A stretch of 64,000 nt of DNA from an uncultured Pelagibacteraceae bacterium (GTDB taxonomy: Bacteria; Pseudomonadota; Alphaproteobacteria; Pelagibacterales; Pelagibacteraceae), in contig CACMZL010000004.1 of assembly GCA_902618205.1 (NCBI GenBank), positions 1-64,000 of the forward strand, read 5' to 3'. The translations under genes were made by a program, and so were the position numbers. Shown in pieces: positions 10,609 to 18,197 of the stretch. Below the pieces are notes generated by a model, which was not told the origin of the DNA, did no database searches, and saw nothing but the letters and a program-made list of their open reading frames with translations. Within the stretch, counting starts at the first letter, position 1. Every line of letters begins with the position of its first letter.

Positions 10609-11552
10609 TAATTTAATTTTCCAGGAATTTTAAAAGTAATATTTTCTTTTACGATTTCTACTTCTTCTATGTTGACTGTAAATTGATCTTTTAACTCTGC
10701 TATAAATTTTTCAACAAGTATCTCTGGTGCTGAAGCACCTGAGGAGATTCCAATCGTATTACATCCTTTAATTTTATCTATAGGCACTGGACTTTCCGAA
10801 TGTATTAACTCAGCAGAACTACAACCAGAGTTTTTAGCAACCTCAACTAATCTTACCGAGTTAGATGAATTTCTACTTCCAATTATAAAAAACATATCAC
10901 ATTTATCTGCTATTTCTTTAACTGCGGATTGTCTATTTGTTGTTGCATAACATATGTCATCTTTTTTAGGCTCTTTAATATCTGGGAATTTAGATTTTAG
11001 AGCTGCAATAATATCTTTGGTATCATCTACAGAGAGTGTTGTTTGAGTTATGAAAGATAGATGTTTTTTTGAGACATTTTCATACTTATTTGCATCCTCA
11101 ATATTTTCTATTAAATCTATTGAACCTTCTGGCAATTGACCCATAGTCCCAATAACCTCTGGATGGTTTTTGTGACCTATTAATAATATATGATGTCCTT
11201 GTTTATTTAAGTTTTCTGCTTCTCTATGAACTTTAGATACTAGAGGACACGTTGCATCTACAAACATCATATTTAAATTAGAAGCCTCCTCTGGAACAGA
11301 TTTTGGAACCCCATGTGCTGAAAATATAACTGGTCTCGATTTATCTTTAATCTCATCTAATTCTTCAACAAATATCGCTCCTATTTTTTTTAAACTTTCT
11401 ACAACATGTTTGTTATGTACAATTTCGTGTCTTACATAAACTGGAGCACCAAATTTATCTATACTCTTTTTTACAATTTCAATTGCTCTATCAACTCCTG
11501 CACAAAATCCTCTTGGTGCAGCTAAATAAATTTTTAAATTTTTGTTACTCAT
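10608..11552 (-). CDS. ispH: 4-hydroxy-3-methylbut-2-enyl diphosphate reductase
   Basis: A 314-residue [4Fe-4S] enzyme catalysing the last step of the MEP pathway, giving IPP and DMAPP. The three cluster cysteines are C17 (GFCAGV), C102 (DATCPLV) and C201 (DDICYAT); the substrate-binding His and Glu motifs (IVHN, TQTTLS) and SGASAPE are present. It is overlapped by 4 nt with blh upstream and by one base with thrB downstream. Being in the same transcript as crtI-crtB-crtY-blh couples precursor supply to carotenoid synthesis; ispE, an earlier step of the same pathway, is at 28.1 kb. Confidence 0.97.
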   Translation of the reverse strand: MSNKNLKIYLAAPRGFCAGVDRAIEIVKKSIDKFGAPVYVRHEIVHNKHVVESLKKIGAIFVEELDEIKDKSRPVIFSAHGVPKSVPEEASNLNMMFVDATCPLVSKVHREAENLNKQGHHILLIGHKNHPEVIGTMGQLPEGSIDLIENIEDANKYENVSKKHLSFITQTTLSVDDTKDIIAALKSKFPDIKEPKKDDICYATTNRQSAVKEIADKCDMFFIIGSRNSSNSVRLVEVAKNSGCSSAELIHSESPVPIDKIKGCNTIGISSGASAPEILVEKFIAELKDQFTVNIEEVEIVKENITFKIPGKLN

Positions 11553-12442
11553 TTTTTTTCTACCATGAATTCAAGTAAAATATGAGGGAAGGTCAATGAA
11601 GCCAATCCAACAAATATTATTTTAATAATACTTTCATCTATACCAAATTTTTCTGAAATAAAATAAAAAACTATTAAATACATTATTGCTGTGATTACTG
11701 TAAGTGGAATAATTTTTCGTAAAAAAATAGGAAATCCTTTCATCAAATTTTTATTTATTTCACTAATTAAACTTAGTGAGTGTCTTATAGAATGAAGAAA
11801 GCAGAAATAAATTGTGAAAGCCAATATAGGGTTAAAAAAATAGTTTAAAATAATTATTGAAAAACTATCTAAAAAAAGAATTGATCTTAAATCATTATTA
11901 TTACCTCTATATATAAGAAAATTACTTAGCACTGATAATATAACTAAAGGAATTAAAAAATTATTAGCCACAATATTTTCGTCTATTGAAAAATTTAACA
12001 TTTTAAAAATTTCGATTGTCTCAGTTTTGTGAAACAGTAAGGGTGCTGAAATAACTAATGATCCTTTAATAAAATAAAAAATTTCTAAAAAATTAACATT
12101 TTTTGTTTCGATAAAGTCACTATCCTCTTTGCCAAAATGATATGCTGCAACTATTAAAAAAAGCGAAAGCAACAATATTGGACTTAAAATCCAAATTAAA
12201 ATAACAAAAATAGCAATACCTATATAAGTTATATAGAACACTTCTGTATTTTTAATTTTATAAATTTTTAAAAGTTTTTTACCCTTTTCATGATCCAGCG
12301 CACCGTGAGAGATACCAATTGTAAGAATTAAAAAAAAACTAAAAAGTATAAACGAATTATCTCTCAATACCTCAAAAGCAGAAAAAAAAATACAGATATT
12401 AAAAAAAATAATAGAATGAAAAAAATTTATTTTGTTGATCAT
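11549..12442 (-). CDS. blh: Brp/Blh-family beta-carotene 15,15'-dioxygenase (retinal synthesis)
   Basis: A 297-residue membrane enzyme that splits beta-carotene into two retinal molecules, the chromophore of proteorhodopsin. The family's iron-binding histidines are visible: H46 (GISHGALDHE), H102 (AAYHFGKED), and H217 with H221 (FLHSIRHS). A further His lies in LTFPHILLE near the end. Seven or more hydrophobic helices are predicted. The ATG shares one base with the crtY stop and the gene overlaps ispH by 4 nt. No rhodopsin gene lies in the window, so its use for proteorhodopsin is inferred from the gene set. Confidence 0.92.
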   Translation of the reverse strand: MINKINFFHSIIFFNICIFFSAFEVLRDNSFILFSFFLILTIGISHGALDHEKGKKLLKIYKIKNTEVFYITYIGIAIFVILIWILSPILLLSLFLIVAAYHFGKEDSDFIETKNVNFLEIFYFIKGSLVISAPLLFHKTETIEIFKMLNFSIDENIVANNFLIPLVILSVLSNFLIYRGNNNDLRSILFLDSFSIIILNYFFNPILAFTIYFCFLHSIRHSLSLISEINKNLMKGFPIFLRKIIPLTVITAIMYLIVFYFISEKFGIDESIIKIIFVGLASLTFPHILLEFMVEKK

Positions 12443-13509
12443 TATTTAAATACAGCTTTAATAAAAATCCATTTTGGCATCTTTAATATAATGGATAAGT
12501 CTTCGAAAATATTACTTTTATTGGAAAGGAAATTTATTACTGTTTTTGACTTGCTTTTAAACATTTTGAAGAAAATATTTGGCATGATCTCTGGCTTTTC
12601 AGCTAGGACTTTCAAAAAAACATTATCTAAAAACTTATACTTACTTTTTATATTGAAAGCTCTAGTTTGGGTTATTTTATCAATGTTTTGGGTAATATAT
12701 TCTGCTTGTTCTTGAATATTAAGGAAAGTATAGCCAGTACTTAAACGCGTCATACCTCCAGCAGTTCCAATATTAATCGTATTTTTGTCGTTTTTAAATT
12801 TTGGATAAAATAATGGTATGGCTCCAACTTCTTTATAATTAATTTTATATTTTTTTAATTTTAGAGTGTTTTCGATGTAATCAATAATTTGTTTATCATA
12901 ATCTTTTTCACTATTATCTTCCATTTTAGAAAGCCACGTAGTTTCGATTAAAGCTGATTTTTTTGAATAGGGTAGTGTATAGAAAAAATGAACACTTTTT
13001 TTTTGATCACAATCAAAGTCCATTAAATTCATTATTTGATCATCAAAAAAATCTTTTTCAGTTTCAATCTCAACACCTTGAAAGTGTTGCCATAAATTAG
13101 AATCTTTATTCTCAAGATTTGGCAAACTGTTAAATAAAATTGCGTTTTCTGTATTTACTTCACTAATATCTTTAAAGAATTGAATATTAGGATTTTTATT
13201 GATTTTATTTAAAATTTTTTTGTAGAATAGTCCACTATCAATACTTTCGTAAGGAGTTTCTTTACAATCTTTATATTCAACATTTCCTTTAAAATTGATT
13301 GTATAATCTTTCCATCTTTTTTTTACACAGTCATCAAACTTGTGAGGTACAGTTTTCCAATATGACCAAGTTTTATCTCTTTTATATTCATCTCTTTTTT
13401 CAATAATTGCTAAAGTCTTATTTTTAAGTTTATCCTGATACTCTAACTCATAAGCCAATGTTAAGCCTGCACACCCACCTCCAATAATTATATAATCAAA
13501 ATCTTTCAT
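12442..13509 (-). CDS. crtY: Lycopene beta-cyclase
   Basis: A 355-residue flavoprotein that closes both ends of lycopene to give beta-carotene, the substrate of Blh. The N-terminal dinucleotide-binding motif is DYIIIGGGCAGLTLAYEL; conserved cyclase blocks include DKTWSYW, the IETTWLS segment and NIGTAGGMTRLSTGYTF. The frame is open to a TTG at 13518, but the ATG at 13509 places the nucleotide-binding strand at the expected distance and gives a 14-nt overlap with crtB. Sequence is diverged and Lys-rich, but motif order is intact. Confidence 0.92.
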   Translation of the reverse strand: MKDFDYIIIGGGCAGLTLAYELEYQDKLKNKTLAIIEKRDEYKRDKTWSYWKTVPHKFDDCVKKRWKDYTINFKGNVEYKDCKETPYESIDSGLFYKKILNKINKNPNIQFFKDISEVNTENAILFNSLPNLENKDSNLWQHFQGVEIETEKDFFDDQIMNLMDFDCDQKKSVHFFYTLPYSKKSALIETTWLSKMEDNSEKDYDKQIIDYIENTLKLKKYKINYKEVGAIPLFYPKFKNDKNTINIGTAGGMTRLSTGYTFLNIQEQAEYITQNIDKITQTRAFNIKSKYKFLDNVFLKVLAEKPEIMPNIFFKMFKSKSKTVINFLSNKSNIFEDLSIILKMPKWIFIKAVFK

Positions 13510-14347
13510 TATACTCAATATCTTGCATTATTATCTCATGCTCTTTTATTGTAAGTTTTTTATCTTCTTTTACAAAATATAATTTAATTAAATCGCCAAT
13601 AGATAGCACTGTATGTAAGACTTTTCCCAAATTGTTTACATAAATTTTTCCTGATTTATTGTAATTTTCTAAGTTTTCTTTTTTTAAGATTTCATTTCCA
13701 ATTTGTCTATATACTCGTCTTGCAACCAAAATTGAAAATCTTAAAAAGAATGGAATTTTTTTAATTGATATAAACGAATTATTATAAAATTTGTCAGCGA
13801 TTTTTAGAATTCTTTTAATTTCATCAAAATTTTTTTTTATATAAAACCTATTATTGCTTTCATCTTCAATAACATCTCTTGAAATATTAGTTAATTGCAT
13901 TGCAATACCCAAGTCAATTGCTCCTAAAAGTGCTGATCTTTCTTTGACATTTAAAATTTTTGCCATCATTAATCCAACTGTTCCAGCCACTCTATATGAA
14001 TAAACATATAGATCTTTATCAGTGTTGATTTCTACTTTTGATTTTATATCAGCCTCGACGCCATCGAATAAATCATCAATTATTTTTTGTGATATTCCAA
14101 ATTTATTTATTAAAGACCACATATTTTTAATTATTTGGTTATTTTCATTTTTTAATTTGAAATCTTCTTTGAAAGTATTGAAATTTTTTAATTTCGTATC
14201 AAGTTCACCTTTTTCATCTGCTATATTGTCTATGTATCTACAAAAATCGTACAAATCAGAGCAATCAGAGTAGACTTGTTTTGGTAAAAAGAAACCTGCC
14301 CAATTAAAAGATTTAGCGTATATCGACAAATAATTTTGTTCATTCAT
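13496..14347 (-). CDS. crtB: Phytoene synthase
   Basis: A 283-residue squalene/phytoene synthase-family enzyme joining two GGPP molecules to phytoene. The first Asp-rich motif is in FCRYIDNIADE and the second in NISRDVIEDE, with the intervening YRVAGTVGLMM typical of phytoene synthases. The ATG overlaps the crtI stop (TAATG arrangement). CrtE, which would make GGPP, is not in the window, so GGPP must come from a prenyl synthase elsewhere. Confidence 0.94.
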   Translation of the reverse strand: MNEQNYLSIYAKSFNWAGFFLPKQVYSDCSDLYDFCRYIDNIADEKGELDTKLKNFNTFKEDFKLKNENNQIIKNMWSLINKFGISQKIIDDLFDGVEADIKSKVEINTDKDLYVYSYRVAGTVGLMMAKILNVKERSALLGAIDLGIAMQLTNISRDVIEDESNNRFYIKKNFDEIKRILKIADKFYNNSFISIKKIPFFLRFSILVARRVYRQIGNEILKKENLENYNKSGKIYVNNLGKVLHTVLSIGDLIKLYFVKEDKKLTIKEHEIIMQDIEYNERF

Positions 14348-15804
14348 TACAAAATTTTATCTAAGACCTTTGCGGATGATAGGACCCCTGGAACACCAGC
14401 TCCAGGATGAGTGCCCGCTCCAACAAAATATAAACCGTCATAAACCTCAGATTTATTATGAAATCTAAAGTATGCTGATTGAGAAAATTTTGGCTGAATT
14501 GAAAAACCAGATCCATATTTTGTGTTTAATTCATTCTCAAAATAATCAGGAGTTAAATAAAAATCATCTACAATATTTTCTCTTAAGTTAGGTAATAAAC
14601 TTTTTTCCATTTTATCTATCACAAGTTTTTTTAGATTCTCACCTTCGATTGACCAGTTTATTCCTGATTTATTATTAGGTACAGGCACTAATACATAAAA
14701 GCAATCATGGTCTTTTGGTGCCATACTTGAATCTGTTGCGGTAGGTCTATGTAGATAATAGCTTATATCGTTATTTAATTTTTTGTTAACAAATATATCA
14801 TCCAAGTGTTCTTTGTACTTATCACCAAACTTTATAGTATGATGTTCAACGTTTTGATATTTTTTCTTCGTTCCAAAATAATAAACAAACAATCCCATTG
14901 AATATTCCATTCTATTTATCTTCCAATTAAATAAGGTGTTATATTTTTGATTATTTAGCATTTTTGAATAAACACCGGGAGGATCTGCATTACAAACTAC
15001 GTTATCTGCTTTAATTTCCTCATCTTCACTTGTCACAACCCCGACAACTCTTTTATTTTCTGTAAGCAAGTTTTTAACTTCTTTACCTTTAATAATTGTA
15101 ACATCTTCTTCTAACATCAATTTCTCAAAACCTTTTATGATTTGTCCCGTTCCACCCATAGAATAATGAATTCCCCATTTTTTTTCTAAATACAAAATTA
15201 ATCCATATATTGAGGTTGTAGTAAAAGGGTTTCCACCCACCAATAATGGGTGCATACTAAATAGCCTTCTTAGTTTTTCATTTTCAATAAAACCACTAAC
15301 CAAAGAATAAACAGATTTATAACTTTTTAAACTTAGCAATGCAGGAATTTGCTTAAACATAAATGAAGGTTTATCAAATGGCACATCTGATAATTCTGAA
15401 TAACCCTTATCAAATATTTTTTTTGTAAATTTAAGTAAATTTCTGTAACCCACAACGTCTTTATGGTTGATTAATGCAATTTGCTCTTCCATTTTCTTTT
15501 CATCTGCTGAATAATCGAAATGGCTTCCATCTTCAAAAACAAATCTGTACCAAGTATCCAAATCTTTTATTTTTATGTAATCATCTGGATTTTTATTAAA
15601 AAGTTTAAAAATTTCATAAATTAAATAAGGAGCAGTTATTACAGTTGGTCCACCATCATAAGTAAACCCATTCCTTTTAAATACTCTGGCTCTTCCACCT
15701 AAATCTTTTTGTTTTTCAATTAAAGTAACTTTATGACCTTTTGCCCGAAGTCTAAGAGCTGCTGCTATGCCACCAAAACCTGATCCAATTACAATTGAAT
15801 TCAT
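14347..15804 (-). CDS. crtI: Phytoene desaturase
   Basis: A 485-residue FAD-dependent desaturase that takes phytoene to lycopene. The N-terminal Rossmann motif (GSGFGGIAAALRL) and the C-terminal carotenoid-desaturase signature (VGAGTHPGAGVPGVLSSAK) bracket a full-length protein, and the YDGGPTVITAP block is present. An AGGG run a few bases before the ATG gives a modest ribosome binding site. It is the first crt gene and starts only 48 bp after the atpF stop on the same strand, so read-through from the F0 operon is possible. Confidence 0.96.
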   Translation of the reverse strand: MNSIVIGSGFGGIAAALRLRAKGHKVTLIEKQKDLGGRARVFKRNGFTYDGGPTVITAPYLIYEIFKLFNKNPDDYIKIKDLDTWYRFVFEDGSHFDYSADEKKMEEQIALINHKDVVGYRNLLKFTKKIFDKGYSELSDVPFDKPSFMFKQIPALLSLKSYKSVYSLVSGFIENEKLRRLFSMHPLLVGGNPFTTTSIYGLILYLEKKWGIHYSMGGTGQIIKGFEKLMLEEDVTIIKGKEVKNLLTENKRVVGVVTSEDEEIKADNVVCNADPPGVYSKMLNNQKYNTLFNWKINRMEYSMGLFVYYFGTKKKYQNVEHHTIKFGDKYKEHLDDIFVNKKLNNDISYYLHRPTATDSSMAPKDHDCFYVLVPVPNNKSGINWSIEGENLKKLVIDKMEKSLLPNLRENIVDDFYLTPDYFENELNTKYGSGFSIQPKFSQSAYFRFHNKSEVYDGLYFVGAGTHPGAGVPGVLSSAKVLDKIL

Positions 15805-15838
15805 ATTCCCTAATTTACATTATTTTTATAAAATTTGA

Positions 15839-15855
15839 TAAACTATCTTAGTTTA
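15839..15855 (-). repeat. Perfect inverted repeat between atpF and crtI
   Basis: TAAACTA-TCT-TAGTTTA: 7-bp arms with a 3-nt loop, overlapping the atpF stop codon. On the minus-strand transcript it is followed by a TCAAATTTTAT segment, so it could be a weak terminator for the atp operon or an operator upstream of crtI. The stem has only one GC pair per arm. Confidence 0.35.
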
Positions 15856-16350
15856 AGAACTTATTTTCTTTAATTCTGTCTTTGTTTCTTCAAGATTTTT
15901 ATTAAACAAATTGTCAAGTTTAGACTTATCGACAGATGTTGTAATAATTTTTTTCACAGATTCTACAGCAATGTTAATTGATGTATCTTTAATTTCTTTA
16001 ATGGCATTATCCTTCATTTGAGAGATTTTAGTCTCTGCTAAACTTTTCTTTAGTTCAGCTGATTTATGAAATTTGTCATTCATTTCAATCACAAATCTTT
16101 CAGTTTCATCTTTTGACTGCTGCATAATCTTTTCACTCTCAATTTTTGCAGTATCCAGCTTCTTTTGAGCCTCATCCAATAGTCTTTTAGATTCAGCTCG
16201 GAGTTTTTCACTTTCATCAATTTCATTTTTGATATCAGTAATCATTTTGCTCAATAAATTATTAACATTTTGTGGAACTTTTAAATAAATTAGCGCTCCA
16301 AAAAATATTACAAAAGAAACTGCTACCCAAAATGTTGCATCAAATGCCAT
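15853..16350 (-). CDS. atpF: ATP synthase F0 subunit b
   Basis: The 165-residue peripheral-stalk subunit: one N-terminal membrane helix (about residues 4-22, with FWVAVSFVIFFGALIYLKVP) followed by a long charged coiled coil. The frame is open further to 16386, but the ATG at 16348-16350 puts the membrane helix at the N-terminus as in the family and gives an 11-nt overlap with the b' gene. Having both b and b' stalk subunits is typical of alphaproteobacteria. Confidence 0.94.
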   Translation of the reverse strand: MAFDATFWVAVSFVIFFGALIYLKVPQNVNNLLSKMITDIKNEIDESEKLRAESKRLLDEAQKKLDTAKIESEKIMQQSKDETERFVIEMNDKFHKSAELKKSLAETKISQMKDNAIKEIKDTSINIAVESVKKIITTSVDKSKLDNLFNKNLEETKTELKKISS

Positions 16351-16930
16351 TATGTTTTTCCATTTCTTTTTTAGAAAGATCTTCAACTATGGCTGAAAGA
16401 CTACTTTTATTTATATCTTCACCAATTAATTGTTTAACTAGATCGGAGGATGTCTCAATTGCAATTTTAGTAATTTTCTCTTGAGAAGTTTTTTTTAATT
16501 GGTTTATTTCCTCTTCAGCTTTTATTATTTCTTTTTCGATATCCTTTTCTAAAGATAATCTTTTATTGTTTATATCGTCCAAAACTTTTTGTCTTTCACT
16601 ATTAAAGAAGTTTTTTGCTTCGACTTTTGTATCATTGATAATTTTATCAAATTCTTTAACTTTTTTTTCAGTTTCTTCCCGTTGCTTGTCTGCAGTTTCG
16701 ATATTCTCTAAAATTTGTGATTTTCTGGTTTCAAGATTGTTACTAATCTTTGGTAGTATGAACTTAGATAAAATTATAAACAATAATCCAAAAGTAAGTA
16801 CTAACCAAAAAATTTGAGATATCCAAAACTCGGGATTAAGCTGGGGCATACCTCCACTCTCAGCACTTTGAGCGCTATAAGTAAAGATAAGACTTAAAGC
16901 TAAAAATTGAAAAATTATCTTTTTCAACAT
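16340..16930 (-). CDS. ATP synthase F0 subunit b'
   Basis: A 196-residue second stalk subunit (AtpF2/AtpG). It has a cleavable-looking N-terminal hydrophobic stretch (MLKKIIFQFLALSLIF to SAQS), a membrane helix near 31-54 (PEFWISQIFWLVLTFGLLF) and a coiled-coil tail. Gene order atpI-atpB-atpE-b'-b is the alphaproteobacterial F0 order; the F1 genes are elsewhere. It follows atpE after 3 nt. Confidence 0.93.
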   Translation of the reverse strand: MLKKIIFQFLALSLIFTYSAQSAESGGMPQLNPEFWISQIFWLVLTFGLLFIILSKFILPKISNNLETRKSQILENIETADKQREETEKKVKEFDKIINDTKVEAKNFFNSERQKVLDDINNKRLSLEKDIEKEIIKAEEEINQLKKTSQEKITKIAIETSSDLVKQLIGEDINKSSLSAIVEDLSKKEMEKHNGI

Positions 16931-16933
16931 TAA

Positions 16934-17161
16934 TTAAAACGCGAAAAGAATAATTAATGCAACAACTAATCCAAATAAACCAGTCGCTTCCGCTAATGCA
17001 AAGCCTAATAGCAAGTTTGGAAACTGCTTTTGAGCTGCGGATGGATTTCTCATTGCACCTGAAAGATAATTTCCAAAAATTATCCCAATTCCAACTCCTG
17101 CACCTGCAAGCGCAATTGCTGCTAGTCCTGCTCCTATCATTTTTGCTGCTTCTAATTCCAT
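16934..17161 (-). CDS. atpE: ATP synthase F0 subunit c
   Basis: A 75-residue hairpin of two hydrophobic helices that forms the rotor ring. The polar loop is MRNPSAAQ and the ion-carrying carboxylate is E58 in ALAEATG. The first helix is Gly/Ala-rich (AGLAAIALAGAGVGIGI) and lacks the Gln expected of sodium-binding rings, so a proton-driven ring is inferred. A strong AGGAGG ribosome binding site precedes the ATG, unusual in this window and consistent with the need for many c copies per complex. Confidence 0.96.
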   Translation of the reverse strand: MELEAAKMIGAGLAAIALAGAGVGIGIIFGNYLSGAMRNPSAAQKQFPNLLLGFALAEATGLFGLVVALIILFAF

Positions 17162-17166
17162 TATAT

Positions 17167-17172
17167 CCTCCT
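17167..17172 (-). promoter_or_regulatory. Strong Shine-Dalgarno sequence of atpE
   Basis: On the minus strand AGGAGG lies 5 nt before the atpE ATG, within the 19-bp atpB-atpE gap. Nearly all other starts checked here have no such sequence. It would raise translation of subunit c above that of its operon partners. Confidence 0.75.
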
Positions 17173-17180
17173 TATGTTAA

Positions 17181-17912
17181 TTAATGGTGTAAATTTAATG
17201 CATCATTCAAATAGATACATGTTAAAATTGCAAATACATATGCTTGAAGAAAAGCAACTAATATCTCCAAACCTGTTAATGCAACTGAAAAACCTAGTGG
17301 TAGCCAGCCCCCAACAATTCCTAAGCTAACTACGAAACCTCCAAAAACTTTCATCATCGTATGGCCTGCCATCATATTTGCAAACAATCTAACTGATAAA
17401 CTAATTGGTCTACTTAAGTATGAAATTATTTCTATAACAACTATTAATGGCAATAAAACCATTGGAACTCCACTTGGCACAAAAAGTTTTAAGTATCCAA
17501 GTCCATGTTTAATAAATCCAATTATTGTTACTCCTATAAATATAAATGCTGCTAATACAAAAGTTACAATGATGTGGCTAGTGACAGTAAAAGAGTATGG
17601 TATCATCCCAAACATGTTACAAAATAAAACAAACATGAATAAAGAAAATATGAAAGAAAAGTAAGGCTTAGCTTTCGATCCAGCTGTATCACTTATCATT
17701 TTTGAAATAAAAGAGTAACTGAGTTCCGCAAGTAATTGAATTTTATTTGGTATGATAGATCTCTTCGTGCCTAAATTAAAAATAATTAATATTGCTAGTG
17801 AACTTATGACCATAAACAAACTCGCGTTTGTGAACGAAATATCTATGTTATTTATTTTAATTTCTGGGCCAATTCGGTAAACGTTGAATTGGTACATTGG
17901 ATTTGCTGCCAT
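17181..17912 (-). CDS. atpB: ATP synthase F0 subunit a
   Basis: A 243-residue membrane subunit forming the proton half-channels next to the c ring. The essential Arg is in SRPISLSVRLFANMMAGH, and the late helix with LTGLEILVAFLQAYVFAIL is conserved. Five to six membrane helices are apparent, and the length matches the family. It follows atpI after 7 nt. Confidence 0.96.
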   Translation of the reverse strand: MAANPMYQFNVYRIGPEIKINNIDISFTNASLFMVISSLAILIIFNLGTKRSIIPNKIQLLAELSYSFISKMISDTAGSKAKPYFSFIFSLFMFVLFCNMFGMIPYSFTVTSHIIVTFVLAAFIFIGVTIIGFIKHGLGYLKLFVPSGVPMVLLPLIVVIEIISYLSRPISLSVRLFANMMAGHTMMKVFGGFVVSLGIVGGWLPLGFSVALTGLEILVAFLQAYVFAILTCIYLNDALNLHH

Positions 17913-17919
17913 TTTCCTA

Positions 17920-18195
17920 CTATTTTTGCATTTTTTTTGCTGATCTAATAACGTTCATAATTCCAGCTACTACACCAATAAAAAAAAATATTAAAATTAA
18001 CCAGGGTTTAGTACCAAACCAATTGTCTAAAATAAACCCAATAATTGTCCCAACAGCCACTGCAGATACCAATTCCGTGCTCATTTTGAAGGCTGATCCC
18101 ATACTTGAGCCTTTATTTTCCTTTTCAGATTTTTTGTCTTTATCGGTTTTATTTTTTGCAATTTTTAGGCGAGTTTTAAACTGGTCTTCATCCAT
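17920..18195 (-). CDS. atpI: AtpI-family F0 assembly protein
   Basis: A 91-residue protein with a charged N-terminus (about 1-38) and two membrane helices (about 40-60 and 66-84; GTIIGFILDNWFGTKPW and LIFFFIGVVAGIMNVIR). This is the AtpI/AtpZ type that begins alphaproteobacterial F0 operons and helps ring assembly or Mg2+ supply (family knowledge). It begins 2 nt after the smc stop, so the F0 operon may be co-transcribed with smc. Confidence 0.9.
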   Translation of the reverse strand: MDEDQFKTRLKIAKNKTDKDKKSEKENKGSSMGSAFKMSTELVSAVAVGTIIGFILDNWFGTKPWLILIFFFIGVVAGIMNVIRSAKKMQK

Positions 18196-18197
18196 TA

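Noticed and set aside
9221..15804. Rhodopsin gene linked to crt-blh
   Set aside because: No protein in the window has seven helices with a retinal-binding Lys motif; all genes around the cluster have other clear identities.
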